DNA from: Neobacillus rhizosphaerae
Lineage (GTDB): Bacteria; Bacillota; Bacilli; Bacillales; Cytobacillaceae
NCBI RefSeq assembly: GCF_937468385.1
Contig: NZ_CALBWS010000002.1
Location: 53,742-117,741, forward strand
Direction: 5' to 3'
Length of the DNA stretch: 64,000 nucleotides
Each line of letters opens with the position of its first letter. Position 1 is the first letter of the stretch. The notes under the pieces were generated by a model. It did not search any database. It was not told where the DNA came from and saw nothing but the letters and a program-made list of their open reading frames with translations. The position numbers and the translations under genes are program-made. Below are positions 1 to 8,440 of the stretch, one piece after another.

Positions 1-79
1 ATTGTCCGTAACCCAAAAGGGCTCTGTGAAATATGTTAGTAATGTAAGATATATATCACGGATTAAGGAGGAAAATTAA

Positions 80-589
80 ATGGGTTGTGGAAATGATCAT
101 AACGATTTTCACAGTGGCAACTGTGTGTGCGAAGTAGTTCGTGCCATTAAAGATATCCAAGATAACGCTGTAGAAGAAGAATGTGCAGAGTGTTCCAGTT
201 GTTTTTCAGAACCGCTGGGAACGTTAGCATCACCAGCTAGGAGAGAGCCAGTTGACACTCGTGTATTCGTATTAAGTACAGCAGATGGTTCACCGTTCCA
301 TGCGTTCTTCAGCAATGAAAGTAATGCTTGTGTATCCATTCACTTCCGAGTAGAGGAAGTATTTGACAACTGTTGCGCTACACTTCGTGTGTTAGTACCA
401 GGACGCCGTGAGGGTGGACACTTTGTTCCAGTAAACCTAATTTCAAGTGGGGACAAATGCTGTGTTGACCTTACTAAAGTTTGTCAGGTTGAAAGATTCC
501 GCGCAAGCAACGATTGCATTACAGTTGACCTACGTTGCTTCTGTGCCGTTCAATGTATTGCCGATGTTAACTTGGGAATTTGTAATTAA
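80..589 (+). CDS. cotZ: Spore coat protein, CotY/CotZ family
   Basis: A 169-residue Cys-rich protein of the CotY/CotZ/ExsY family, which forms disulfide-linked outer coat (crust) or exosporium layers around the spore. Cysteines occur in clusters near the N-terminus (residues 3, 15, 17), around residues 35-41, at about 97-98 (CC), at 127-128 (CC) and at the C-terminus, which ends in an ICN-type tail. The start is ATG with AAGGAGG 9 bases upstream. It lies convergent to cotO and fabI, as in B. subtilis where fabI, cotO and cotZ are neighbours. A strong terminator follows. I could not decide between CotY and CotZ from sequence alone, and no clear sigma-K promoter could be read in the 79 bases upstream. 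Confidence 0.93.
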   Translation: MGCGNDHNDFHSGNCVCEVVRAIKDIQDNAVEEECAECSSCFSEPLGTLASPARREPVDTRVFVLSTADGSPFHAFFSNESNACVSIHFRVEEVFDNCCATLRVLVPGRREGGHFVPVNLISSGDKCCVDLTKVCQVERFRASNDCITVDLRCFCAVQCIADVNLGICN

Positions 590-595
590 TTAAAT

Positions 596-629
596 GAGCC
601 AGTCGGGAAAATCGGCTGGCTCTTTTTTT
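596..629 (+). terminator. Rho-independent terminator after cotZ
   Basis: GAGCCAG/CTGGCTC stem with a G-rich loop followed by seven Ts. It lies between the convergent cotZ and cotO genes. Confidence 0.9.
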
Positions 630-631
630 CT

Positions 632-1135
632 TTATTTTTTTATCCCTATCATAATGACGTCCTTTAATTCGTTGAGGGACAAGGTTTTCGACGTTTGATC
701 ATGAAATTGGATGGTTAACTGATGATTGTCATAATCAACCAGGTAACCCTGATAACTTTCTTCAGCGGTATAAAAGACACATGGGACTGGTGGAAGGACT
801 TTTGGAAAGTTAATTAAATAGTCTAAGCGCTCGTTTAATTCCATTTCCTTGAAGGGTTTTACCCGCTTAAAAGAAGCATGTTGTTTCTGATCCTGGGCAG
901 ATGATATTGGTTGAGGATTTTCTGAATTGACTACTTCAATCGGGATGGGTTCGTGTTTTAACTCTTTTTTTGCAAGGGAAATTTTCCGTTTGCTTTCTTT
1001 TCCTGCCTTTTCTTCAATCAAATGCTCCTTTTCCTGCTTACTTGTATATATTTCCTGCATGTTTTTATTTGAAGGAGTCCTAGAAAACGATTGATTAACA
1101 TAGATAAGCGGTTCTATACTCTTCTTTTTCGACAT
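632..1135 (-). CDS. cotO: Spore coat protein CotO
   Basis: A 167-residue protein that is Lys/Glu-rich in its first 90 residues, with a more ordered C-terminal part (about 105-167: DYLINFP, PCVFYT and QLTIQFHD segments) typical of the CotO/YjbX spore coat morphogenetic proteins. CotO acts late in outer coat encasement. The ATG at 1135 is chosen because AGGAGG (1144-1149) sits 8 bases before it; a GTG at 1144 would overlap that site. Position between fabI and a CotZ-type gene matches the B. subtilis arrangement and is a large part of the identification, as the N-terminal half is low in complexity. Confidence 0.85.
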   Translation of the reverse strand: MSKKKSIEPLIYVNQSFSRTPSNKNMQEIYTSKQEKEHLIEEKAGKESKRKISLAKKELKHEPIPIEVVNSENPQPISSAQDQKQHASFKRVKPFKEMELNERLDYLINFPKVLPPVPCVFYTAEESYQGYLVDYDNHQLTIQFHDQTSKTLSLNELKDVIMIGIKK

Positions 1136-1223
1136 GAACAGCACCTCCTCATTACGTAATCCTACACTTTATATGTATGCGGAAGACCTATACTCGTTCA
1201 CAATAAATTCATTGAGTTCAATT

Positions 1224-1255
1224 AAAAAGCCCGCAAGCTGCGGGCTTTTTAATTG
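1224..1255 (-). terminator. Terminator after fabI
   Basis: Perfect 12-base stem AAAAAGCCCGCA / TGCGGGCTTTTT with a 3-base loop. It serves fabI on the minus strand and, because it ends in Ts on both sides, could work in both directions. Confidence 0.9.
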
Positions 1256-1260
1256 AAATT

Positions 1261-2031
1261 TTATAGAATATGAAATCCAGAATCCACATGAATGTTTTCG
1301 CCTGTAATTCCACGGGATAGGTCACTGAAAAGGAATATGGCCGTGTCACCGACTTCTTCAGGTGTGGTTGTTCTGCGTAATGGTGCTCTTTCTTCAATCT
1401 CACTTAAAATTAAATTGAATTCTCCGATCGCTTTTGCTGATAAGGTACGGATTGGGCCTGCTGATATGGAATTAACACGAATACCGTGTTTTCCAAGGTC
1501 AGCAGCTAAATAACGGACGCTTGCATCTAGAGATGCTTTCGCTACACCCATTACATTATAGTTCGGAATGGCACGCTCGCCACCTATATAGGTTAATGTC
1601 ACAATACTTCCACCTTCAGCCATCAAGCCACTTGCTTGTTTTGCAACAGCCGTTAGAGAATAGGAGCTTATATTTTGTGCAAGCAGGAAGCCATCCCTAG
1701 ATGTGTTCACAAACTCACCTTTTAACTCCTCTGTTTTGGCAAATGCGATGCAATGTGCTAGCCCATGTATCGTTCCAACCGCCTCTTTTATTTCTGCAAA
1801 ACAAGTTGAAATTGCTTCATCGCTTGTTACATCACAAGGAAGGACGAGTGTTCCTTCGGCCTCTAAAGAATTGGCTAATTCTCGAACACTGCTCTCAATT
1901 CTTTCACCTGCATACGTAAAGATTAATCTTGCGCCAGCATTGTGCAGTGAACGTGCAATTCCCCATGCAATACTACGCTTATTGGCTACACCCATAACAA
2001 CATATGTTTTTCCCGCTAAAGAAAGACTCAT
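1261..2031 (-). CDS. fabI: Enoyl-ACP reductase (NADH), FabI
   Basis: A 256-residue short-chain-dehydrogenase-like enzyme that reduces trans-2-enoyl-ACP in the last step of each fatty acid elongation cycle. The N-terminal nucleotide-binding segment reads GVANKRSIAWG, and the FabI-type Tyr...Tyr-x6-Lys catalytic signature is present (GGERAIPNYNVMGVAKAS, about residues 147-165). Length is standard for FabI (about 258). Start ATG has GGGAGG upstream. A perfect FapR-type palindrome lies 30-50 bases upstream, so malonyl-CoA/FapR control is likely. It is followed by a strong terminator. Confidence 0.97.
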   Translation of the reverse strand: MSLSLAGKTYVVMGVANKRSIAWGIARSLHNAGARLIFTYAGERIESSVRELANSLEAEGTLVLPCDVTSDEAISTCFAEIKEAVGTIHGLAHCIAFAKTEELKGEFVNTSRDGFLLAQNISSYSLTAVAKQASGLMAEGGSIVTLTYIGGERAIPNYNVMGVAKASLDASVRYLAADLGKHGIRVNSISAGPIRTLSAKAIGEFNLILSEIEERAPLRRTTTPEEVGDTAIFLFSDLSRGITGENIHVDSGFHIL

Positions 2032-2062
2032 TGAAAAATTCCTCCCAAAATAGATACAAGTT

Positions 2063-2081
2063 ATTAGTACTTGGTACTAAT
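2063..2081 (-). promoter_or_regulatory. FapR operator upstream of fabI
   Basis: Perfect inverted repeat ATTAGTAC-TTG-GTACTAAT. This matches the FapR operator form (TTAGTAC...GTACTAA) known for fatty acid synthesis genes of Bacilli. It lies just upstream of the fabI ribosome binding site, the usual location for repression relieved by malonyl-CoA. Confidence 0.85.
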
Positions 2082-2134
2082 TTTACACTAATTTATGAAA
2101 AATGAAAAGGTGCCACTTTTAATAAAAAAATAGA

Positions 2135-2300
2135 TCAGCTTTGACAGAATTCCAGCTCCCTTTTCAGTTGATCCGCGTACTCCTTCGTACCTGTAACAAT
2201 CAAGCGATCATGAAGGTGAAGCTCTGTGTCGCCGTGTGGTGTTTGTTCCTCCTCTCAAACCGAAAAGCAAGAATATTTAATAAAAATGAAGGTTATTACA
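2135..2300 (-). pseudogene. yjbQ: Remnant of yjbQ (CPA2 antiporter RCK_C/TrkA_C domain), frameshifted
   Basis: Minus-strand reading from 2254 to 2135 gives an RCK_C-like tail containing QTPHGDTELHLHDRLIVTGT and ending ELEFCQS-stop. It is blocked upstream by an in-frame TGA at 2255-2257. Shifting frame by one base upstream restores a plausible NILAFRFE strand, as expected for the first strand of an RCK_C fold. The rest of the antiporter is missing and prpE begins immediately beyond. In B. subtilis prpE and yjbQ are divergent neighbours, so position and orientation both fit a truncated yjbQ. The assignment rests on motif and synteny. Confidence 0.6.
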
Positions 2301-2331
2301 AAAAATATTGGATTAAAAGGGGGTGAATTCT

Positions 2332-3072
2332 ATTAAGATTGATATTATTGGCGATATTCATGGGTGTGTAAAGGAATTCAAGGAGCTTACCATTGAACTC
2401 GGGTACAATTGGGATAGTGGGTTTCCAGTTCATCCTGACTCTCGAGTGCTTGGTTTCGTTGGTGATTTAACTGACCGTGGACCAGAATCCATTAAAGTGA
2501 TTGAAATAGTTTGGCAGCTGGTTATCAAGCATAAAAAGGCATTCTACACACCAGGAAATCATTGTAATAAGTTATACCGTTTCTTACTAGGCAACAAAGT
2601 CCAAATTGCTCATGGCCTTGAAACAACAGTTGCGGAATATGAATCATTAAATAAAAAAGAGCAGCAAACCATTAGTAAAAAATTTATGGAGCTTTACGAA
2701 AAAGCTCCTCTTTATTTACAGTTAGACGAACAAAGGCTGGTTATTGCCCACGCAGGAATAAAACAGGAATATATTGGCCAAACCCATTCGAAGGTCAAAG
2801 AGTTTGTTCTTTATGGAGATATTACGGGTAAAAAAAATCTTGATGGTTCACCAGTAAGAAGAGATTGGGCCAAAAACTATCATGGAGCTCCCTGTATTGT
2901 ATACGGACATACACCTGTTAAAGAGCCACGGATCATCAATAATACCTATAACATTGATACCGGTGCAGTATTTGGTGGCAAACTTACTGCCTTAAGGTAC
3001 CCAGAAATGGAACTTTTCACTGTTGCTTCTACTATGCCATATATCGAGGAAAAATTTAAGCAATTTGACTAA
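2332..3072 (+). CDS. prpE: Bis(5'-nucleosyl)-tetraphosphatase PrpE
   Basis: A metallophosphatase of the PrpE family (246 residues from the chosen start), which hydrolyses Ap4A symmetrically; in B. subtilis PrpE also affects spore germination. Calcineurin-type metal motifs are visible: GDIHG near the N-terminus, GDLTDRG, GNHCNK, a later HAG and a C-terminal GHTPVKEP. The start is unusual. A strong AAGGGGGTG Shine-Dalgarno is followed 6 bases later by an ATT codon that aligns with residue 1 of B. subtilis PrpE (as I recall it, starting MAYDIISDIHGC). The only in-frame conventional candidate is a GTG at 2323, which lies inside the Shine-Dalgarno. I infer an AUU start; the alternative is GTG at 2323. 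Confidence 0.9.
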   Translation: MKIDIIGDIHGCVKEFKELTIELGYNWDSGFPVHPDSRVLGFVGDLTDRGPESIKVIEIVWQLVIKHKKAFYTPGNHCNKLYRFLLGNKVQIAHGLETTVAEYESLNKKEQQTISKKFMELYEKAPLYLQLDEQRLVIAHAGIKQEYIGQTHSKVKEFVLYGDITGKKNLDGSPVRRDWAKNYHGAPCIVYGHTPVKEPRIINNTYNIDTGAVFGGKLTALRYPEMELFTVASTMPYIEEKFKQFD

Positions 3073-3193
3073 AAAAAACCAAGACAACAAATTTTTATCA
3101 CCTTTCTGAAAATTTTCGGGAGCAATTCAAATACTAAATCCTTTTCTACAAGTTTTTTTAACGGTTTCAACAATTGAAAATTCGCAAAAAAAT

Positions 3194-3225
3194 AGAGGCT
3201 TCCCTATTAAAACGGGTCAGCCTCT
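3194..3225 (-). terminator. Terminator overlapping the end of the RluD-type gene
   Basis: AGAGGCT/AGCCTCT stem with an inner CCC/GGG pairing, followed on the minus strand by a run of Ts. The stop codon of the pseudouridine synthase lies in the loop. It may also stop prpE transcripts. Confidence 0.8.
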
Positions 3226-4109
3226 ACTATCTTTCTCATTTCCTGCGGGAGCGGTGCTGTAAAAATCATTATCTCCCTCAGGAACGGGTGGATAAATTCA
3301 ATTTTTTTACAATGAAGGGCTTGTCTTCTAATTAAGGTGGTAACTCCCCCATACAAATCATCTCCGAGCAATGGATGCCCCATGAAGGACAAATGAACCC
3401 TAATTTGATGGGTTCGGCCCGTTTCCAGCTCCAGTTCAATATAAGTAAATCCCGGATATCTCTCGATCACCCGATAATGGGTACAAGCGGATTGACCGTC
3501 ACTGCGAACTTCTCTTTCAATGATGCTGTCTACTTTGCGGCCAATCGGTTCCTCAATAGTCCCACTATCAGCCACAATCGAGCCTCCGGCAATGGCTTCA
3601 TATGTCCTCTTAACTTGACCTGACTGTTGCATCATACTAAATAGATGATGCACATGACGATGCTTGGCAATTAAAACGATCCCAGATGTATCCCTGTCAA
3701 GACGGGTTACGATATGCGACGTTGCCTGAAGACCAATACGTTGATAATAGCCAACAAGTGAATTTGCTAAGCTTCCTGCAGGGTGTTCGCGTGAAGGAAT
3801 CGTATTCATACCTGCAGGCTTGTTGACAACGAGGATAAATTCGTCTTCATACAGAATCGTTAACGGAATATCTTCGCCCTTTACTCCTTCACTCGGATTT
3901 TCAGGCGGAAAGATAACCGTTACCACATCCCTATTCTGCAGCCTGTAACGGACATTTACTTCCTCATCATTAACTAGAAGAAGACCACCCTTAAATTTTA
4001 TATCTGTTAACGCCGTGCGCGAAATCTCATTCTTTTTTAAAAATTCCCTAAGAAGAACCTCGGTATTTCTATCATCAATTACCCATTTCATTTGAAATCG
4101 AGAAGACAT
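3207..4109 (-). CDS. yjbO: RluA/RluD-family pseudouridine synthase (YjbO-like)
   Basis: A 300-residue RNA pseudouridine synthase. An S4-like N-terminal part (about residues 1-75) precedes the catalytic domain carrying HIVTRLDRDTSG, whose Asp is the family nucleophile, and a C-terminal GRTHQIRVHLSF segment typical of RluA enzymes. The rRNA or tRNA target cannot be told from sequence. ATG at 4109 is preferred, with a GGGGAGGTG site upstream at slightly long spacing. A TTG at 4136 overlapping the nadK stop would remove that site. It sits in a sasB-nadK-yjbO order conserved in Bacillus, and coupling to nadK is likely. Confidence 0.92.
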   Translation of the reverse strand: MSSRFQMKWVIDDRNTEVLLREFLKKNEISRTALTDIKFKGGLLLVNDEEVNVRYRLQNRDVVTVIFPPENPSEGVKGEDIPLTILYEDEFILVVNKPAGMNTIPSREHPAGSLANSLVGYYQRIGLQATSHIVTRLDRDTSGIVLIAKHRHVHHLFSMMQQSGQVKRTYEAIAGGSIVADSGTIEEPIGRKVDSIIEREVRSDGQSACTHYRVIERYPGFTYIELELETGRTHQIRVHLSFMGHPLLGDDLYGGVTTLIRRQALHCKKIEFIHPFLREIMIFTAPLPQEMRKIVEADPF

Positions 4110-4132
4110 CTTTTGGGAATTCACCTCCCCGC

Positions 4133-4927
4133 TCAATCTGAAATAAATGAATCGTGAACCCTTTTCCAGAAAGGAAATGGTCGGAAGCGGGCAAAACGAA
4201 TTTTTTCTTCAGGCACCCTGAATTGAATTGATTTTACATCCTTATGAAGCAGTGTCAGGTGATCGACTGTAACCTGAAAATCTGTTCGATTCACAGGTTT
4301 TAACATACACGTGTGGTGTGCAGGAAGAATGAGCGGCGAGCCCACTGTTCGAAAAACTTTGTTATTGATTGAGGCCATTTCCGCCACTTGAATAGCAGAA
4401 ATCGATGGATGGATAATCGCCCCACCAAGTGCTTTATTATAAGCAGTACTGCCTGAAGGGGTAGAAACGCACAGCCCATCACCACGAAAACGTTCGAAAT
4501 GCTGACCGCGGATTTCCACATCCATGACCAGCGTTCCTTCGACACTTTTCACCGTTGATTCATTTAAGGCTAAGTATCTTGATTCCTTCCCGGCATGCGA
4601 GTAACGGATGATGACCTCAAGCAGCGGATATTCCACGACTTGAAACGGAGTTTTCGCAATGGCAATAACAAGCTTTTCAATTTCATCAGGCGTCCAATCC
4701 GCATAGAAACCGAGATGCCCCGTATGAATGCCGACAAAAGCGGTTTTATTCAAACGACTGCTATAGCGGTGAAATGCGTAGAGAAGAGTCCCATCGCCGC
4801 CAATAGAAACAACGATATCAGGCTGATCTTCATCGTACTTAAGATCAAAATCAAGTAAATACGTCCTCATTTTGTGCATTAATATGTTTGATTTTTGATC
4901 TCCTTTTGATGTAATCGCAAATTTCAT
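4133..4927 (-). CDS. nadF: NAD kinase
   Basis: A 264-residue NAD kinase (PpnK/NadF/YjbN family) that phosphorylates NAD to NADP. Family signatures are clear: [14 protein letters not shown] near residue 45 (GGDGT), NEST in the middle, and [23 protein letters not shown]. Start ATG has AAGGAG 8 bases upstream. It is shorter than proteobacterial NAD kinases but matches the about 265-residue Bacillus YjbN type. Its 3' end runs into the 5' region of the pseudouridine synthase gene, suggesting an operon with translational coupling. Confidence 0.97.
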   Translation of the reverse strand: MKFAITSKGDQKSNILMHKMRTYLLDFDLKYDEDQPDIVVSIGGDGTLLYAFHRYSSRLNKTAFVGIHTGHLGFYADWTPDEIEKLVIAIAKTPFQVVEYPLLEVIIRYSHAGKESRYLALNESTVKSVEGTLVMDVEIRGQHFERFRGDGLCVSTPSGSTAYNKALGGAIIHPSISAIQVAEMASINNKVFRTVGSPLILPAHHTCMLKPVNRTDFQVTVDHLTLLHKDVKSIQFRVPEEKIRFARFRPFPFWKRVHDSFISD

Positions 4928-5126
4928 AATTTCATGCTCCTTGTACTAATTTGCTTTCAAAACGTAAAATGGCGATCCACGACACCATCTACTAAGGAAC
5001 TACAATCCATTTAAATCCTCAACCCAACATAATTAAGGCAGTGTGAGCAAAGCCACACTTCGTCTAAATCATACGAAAAACGTATAGTTTCTACAAGATT
5101 GGCTATAAGGATTGATTTTTGCGGAG

Positions 5127-5150
5127 CTCCACCCCTTTTTCAAAAGGTGG
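5127..5150 (-). terminator. Possible weak terminator or processing hairpin after sasB
   Basis: On the minus strand a CCACC...GGGGTGG hairpin with an A/T-rich loop lies just after the sasB stop. It is followed by a GGAGCTCC palindrome and a short A/T stretch. There is no clean T-tract, so read-through into nadK is expected. Confidence 0.35.
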
Positions 5151-5158
5151 TAAGGAAA

Positions 5159-5797
5159 CTAGTTTTTTCCTTGTTGCTTCAATTCTTTATTTCTTGTAAA
5201 AAAAGCCTGGGCTTCCTGGATTTCGCCGCGAATTAATGACATCTCCTCATCAAGTCGAAAGGCGGCTTCGGCTGCTCGTTGCAGCCTCATTTTAATATCG
5301 CTAGGAAAAATCCCCTTATATTTATAGTTTAACGTATGTTCAATGGTTGCCCAAAAATTCATCGCCAGCGTCCTGATTTGAATTTCAGCAAGAATCTTCT
5401 TTTCCCCACGAATCGTTTGAACTGGGTAGCGAATCACCACATGGTATGAACGATATCCACTTGTCTTTTTATGAGAAATATAATCTCTTTCCTCGACGAT
5501 TTCAAAGTCATTGCGATTTCTTAATAAAGCGACAACCACATGAATATCATCGACAAATTGGCACATGATACGCATTCCCGCAATATCCTGCATTTCCTCT
5601 TCCAAATTCTCAAGCGGTATTCCTTTTTGATTGGCCTTATCAAGAATACTTAAAATCGGCTTAACTCTACCTGTGACAAATTCAATCGGTGAATGAGTAG
5701 AATCAAGATCGAATTGTCCTCTCATTCCTTTTAACTTTATTTTCAGTTCCGCTACTGCCTGTTTATATGGTGCTAAAAATAAATCCCAATGCTTCAT
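5159..5797 (-). CDS. sasB: Small alarmone synthetase SasB (RelQ/YjbM), GTP pyrophosphokinase
   Basis: A 212-residue single-domain (p)ppGpp synthetase without hydrolase or regulatory domains, the size of the SAS1/RelQ class. RelA/SpoT synthetase signatures are present: an IAGMRIMCQF segment, DYISHKKTSGYRSYH, and AEIQIRTLAMNFWATIEHTLNYKYKG, where the Glu and Gln of E-I-Q-I-R take part in catalysis. RelQ enzymes form tetramers and are allosterically activated by pppGpp. Upstream of nadK in the same orientation, separated by 231 bases with weak palindromes. Confidence 0.96.
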   Translation of the reverse strand: MKHWDLFLAPYKQAVAELKIKLKGMRGQFDLDSTHSPIEFVTGRVKPILSILDKANQKGIPLENLEEEMQDIAGMRIMCQFVDDIHVVVALLRNRNDFEIVEERDYISHKKTSGYRSYHVVIRYPVQTIRGEKKILAEIQIRTLAMNFWATIEHTLNYKYKGIFPSDIKMRLQRAAEAAFRLDEEMSLIRGEIQEAQAFFTRNKELKQQGKN

Positions 5798-5824
5798 GAT
5801 TCCACCTCTAATAAAACTAATTAT

Positions 5825-6184
5825 CTAGAAATTCTCCTCAACTTTTGTAACCATTTCATTACCATAATTACTATTACCTTTAATATTGGTAATTAGATAT
5901 TCTAATTCCTCATGAAAACTTATTAGTTCTATCGACTCTTCTCTAAATGTCAATAAAACAGGTATGTTTTGTTCCAGTGCGGACTTTAGGAATGGCCAGA
6001 TTTGTTCAGGGAAAACGATATATGTATAATCTTCTTGATTCTCCATTAAGTAAATAAAGGAGAATTGTACAGAATCAACAAGCATCTGCTCGGCAGGAAC
6101 CAACCCATTAACGGGTTCCTTGGTTTCTAAAAATAGCTTGTTTTCTGTTGTACTTGCCTTTTGAATGGTTATTCTTTTCTTCAT
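5825..6184 (-). CDS. yjbL: UPF0738 family protein (YjbL-like)
   Basis: A 119-residue protein of unknown function that resembles the UPF0738/YjbL family, based on length, position between sasB and yjbK, and the acidic beta-rich sequence (DSVQFSFIYLME, YTYIVFPEQIWP, SFHEELEYLITNI). No transmembrane segment, signal peptide or catalytic motif is visible. Start ATG has GGAGGTAAAAAG upstream. It lies 27 bases before sasB in the same direction and is probably cotranscribed with it. Divergent from yjbK. Confidence 0.85.
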   Translation of the reverse strand: MKKRITIQKASTTENKLFLETKEPVNGLVPAEQMLVDSVQFSFIYLMENQEDYTYIVFPEQIWPFLKSALEQNIPVLLTFREESIELISFHEELEYLITNIKGNSNYGNEMVTKVEENF

Positions 6185-6311
6185 CTTTTTACCTCCATCT
6201 TTAACCCCCTTATTTTAGCATATTTCATCCATTTCACCCAAGGATTGCAGTTTAAGTTAAACATGGGATAATGATAATAAAATGATTTCTCCACTGGAAG
6301 GACGGTAAGTA

Positions 6312-6905
6312 ATGTCACAACATATCGAAATTGAATTTAAAAACATGCTCACGAAAGAGGAATATGAAAGGTTTTTAATGGAATTTAAAATAGATGAACA
6401 CCAAATCTTCAGTCAAGAAAACCACTATTTTGACACCTCAGATTTCAATTTAAAACAGCATGATTCGGCCTTACGCATCCGTGAAAAAGGAGGGGTTTAC
6501 GAGATGACCTTAAAGCAGCCCGCAGCAGTAGGGCTGCTCGAAACGAATCAAGCCCTAAGTAAGGAAGAGGCTGGTCTAGCTATTCATACCGGTAAACTCC
6601 CTGCCGGCATCATCCAAAACTTATTAGAAAAAAAGGATATTCCTTTTTCAAGCATCGAGTATTTCGGTTCTTTGCTAACGAAAAGGGTGGAAATAACCTA
6701 CAAGCAAGGATTGCTCGTACTCGATTATAGTTCTTATCTTAATACTGATGATTATGAAGTAGAATATGAAGTTGAAAACTATCAGGAAGGGCTGCAGTCG
6801 TTCCAGGCACTTCTAGCCCAATTTACAATTCCTTTTCGACATACTGAAAACAAAATTCGTCGCTTTTATAATCAAAAATTTAAACTGCGAGACCAAAACG
6901 GATGA
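6312..6905 (+). CDS. yjbK: CYTH-domain protein YjbK (putative triphosphatase)
   Basis: A 197-residue CYTH (CyaB/thiamine triphosphatase) fold protein. The diagnostic E-x-E-x-K sits at the N-terminus (IEIEFKN, residues 5-11). Further charged strands expected to line the triphosphate tunnel follow (HYFDTSDFNLKQ, ALRIREKGG, MTLKQP, YEVEYEVENYQEG). Members bind and hydrolyse triphosphorylated compounds with divalent metals; the natural substrate of YjbK is uncertain. Start ATG follows a GGAAGGACGGTAAGTA region. Neighbours sasB and prpE also handle phosphorylated nucleotides. Confidence 0.93.
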   Translation: MSQHIEIEFKNMLTKEEYERFLMEFKIDEHQIFSQENHYFDTSDFNLKQHDSALRIREKGGVYEMTLKQPAAVGLLETNQALSKEEAGLAIHTGKLPAGIIQNLLEKKDIPFSSIEYFGSLLTKRVEITYKQGLLVLDYSSYLNTDDYEVEYEVENYQEGLQSFQALLAQFTIPFRHTENKIRRFYNQKFKLRDQNG

Positions 6906-6966
6906 TTGACAACTTCAGGCAGAACGGATTTATTTCCAGCCGACAATTTCCTCTTGATTTTACAAA

Positions 6967-7011
6967 GAAAAGCACAAGGACGCCTGGAGCTGGACATTTC
7001 TCGAAGTCCAA
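6967..7011 (+). repeat. Deleted copy of a Bacillus intergenic repeat (family A)
   Basis: Starts GAAAAGCACAAGG and ends CGCCTGGAGCTGGACATTTC followed by a GAAGTCCAA tail. These are the two ends of the 165-base element at 49096-49260, joined with the middle missing. It lies between yjbK and yjbI, where B. subtilis has the yjbJ gene. Confidence 0.6.
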
Positions 7012-7167
7012 TGTTATAAATTCTTATATTATAAGAATAGGCACTATTGTGTACATTAATAATGTCTAAATAGGTGGTAATTCATTTTTTCAAAGCAATT
7101 AATTTGTGATATGAAATAGGCATTGTTAAAATTAGAGATACGAAAGACATGAAGAGGAGTTGTCAAC

Positions 7168-7578
7168 ATGATTGAGAAAAAACTTACACCATTTGAGGCC
7201 ATTGGTGAAGATAGATTACACCAGCTTGTCGATACCTTTTATGGCCTTGTTGGACAACATCCTGATCTCGCTCCCATATTCCCGAATCAATTCACAGAAA
7301 TTGCTCGGAAACAAAAGCAATTCTTAACTCAATATTTAGGCGGTCCGTCCATTTATACAGAAGAGCATGGTCATCCAATGATGCGAGCACGCCATTTACC
7401 TTTTCCGGTAACGCCAACCCGGGCAAAGGCATGGTTATCATGCATGAAACAAGCAATGGATAAGATCGAACTGCAGGGGCCGTTAAGAGAAGAATTTTTC
7501 TCAAGACTTTACCTTACAGCGCAACACATGATCAACACGCCTGATGGCGATGAATTGCAAGGTGAAAATCGTGAATAA
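7168..7578 (+). CDS. yjbI: Group II truncated haemoglobin YjbI
   Basis: A 136-residue 2-on-2 globin of the YjbI/GlbO class. Visible features are [16 protein letters not shown] in the N-terminal helices, an [25 protein letters not shown] region ending with the proximal His, and W in the G helix ([10 protein letters not shown]). Proteins of this class bind O2 or NO with a haem and have been linked to oxidative protection of YjbH in B. subtilis. Start ATG has GAGGAG upstream. Its end overlaps the start of spxH by 8 bases, so the two are translationally coupled. Confidence 0.95.
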   Translation: MIEKKLTPFEAIGEDRLHQLVDTFYGLVGQHPDLAPIFPNQFTEIARKQKQFLTQYLGGPSIYTEEHGHPMMRARHLPFPVTPTRAKAWLSCMKQAMDKIELQGPLREEFFSRLYLTAQHMINTPDGDELQGENRE

Positions 7579-8440
7579 TTCTAACCTATCAGGGTCGAAG
7601 CAACGCTGTAGTGGCAATGATAAAAAGTCCATTGAAATATATCTGTTTATTGATCCTTTATGCCCTGAATGTTGGGCGCTTGAACCGATACTTAAAAAAC
7701 TGCAAATTGAATACGGTCGGTACTTTGCTCTTAAACATGTAATAAGTGGACGGTTGGCAAATTTAAATTTGAGTAAAAAAAAGAATTATGAAAATATCGC
7801 TCAAATTTGGGAGAAAACTGCAAGCAGATCGGGAATGTCCTGCGATGGCAACCTTTGGTTGGAGAATCCTGTAGATACTCCATATACCGCATCGATTGCC
7901 CTCAAAGCGGCTGAATTGCAAGGAAGACGAGCTGGACTCCGCTTTCTTCGTAGAATTCAAGAGGTGTTGTTTTTAGAAAAACAGAATATTTCTAATCTGG
8001 AAGTGTTAAAGGATTGTGCTAGCAGTTCAGGATTGGATGTAGAAGAATTCATGATTGATATCCATTCTGAAAGTGCTGCCAAAGCTTTTCAGTGCGATTT
8101 GAAAATAACCGCTGAAATGGATGTTAATGAAATTCCTACTCTCGTATTTTTTAATGAAAATTCGGAGGATGAGGGTATCAAAATTACTGGTTCCTATCCA
8201 TATGAGGTATATGTCCAAATATTAGAGGAAATGCTTTCTGAAAAACCGGTGGTATCTCCCCCGCCTTCATTAGAGACGTTTATGAAGTTTTTCAAATTTG
8301 TTGCATCCAAGGAAATTGCCGTTGTTTATAATATGTCGATTTCTCAAATTGAACTGGAAATGAAAAAACTGCTTTTAAAACAGGTGGTTGAACAGATACC
8401 GGCGAAATACGGAACATTTTGGCGATATATTGATGACTAG
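7571..8440 (+). CDS. spxH: SpxH (YjbH), adaptor for ClpXP proteolysis of Spx
   Basis: A DsbA-like thioredoxin-fold adaptor of 289 residues that delivers Spx to ClpXP and releases it under disulfide stress. The conserved core starts at [19 protein letters not shown] (CPEC at about 33-36) and continues through [20 protein letters not shown] and [10 protein letters not shown] segments. GTG at 7571 is chosen because AAGGTG sits 6 bases upstream. The N-terminal extension has one Cys and no His, whereas B. subtilis YjbH has a His/Cys-rich zinc site there. Its client Spx is encoded 6 kb away in this window. Confidence 0.95.
   Translation: MNNSNLSGSKQRCSGNDKKSIEIYLFIDPLCPECWALEPILKKLQIEYGRYFALKHVISGRLANLNLSKKKNYENIAQIWEKTASRSGMSCDGNLWLENPVDTPYTASIALKAAELQGRRAGLRFLRRIQEVLFLEKQNISNLEVLKDCASSSGLDVEEFMIDIHSESAAKAFQCDLKITAEMDVNEIPTLVFFNENSEDEGIKITGSYPYEVYVQILEEMLSEKPVVSPPPSLETFMKFFKFVASKEIAVVYNMSISQIELEMKKLLLKQVVEQIPAKYGTFWRYIDD

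Noticed and set aside
2141..2326. 61-codon + strand open frame before prpE
   Set aside because: No ribosome site; the opposite strand carries the yjbQ remnant, which explains the sequence better.
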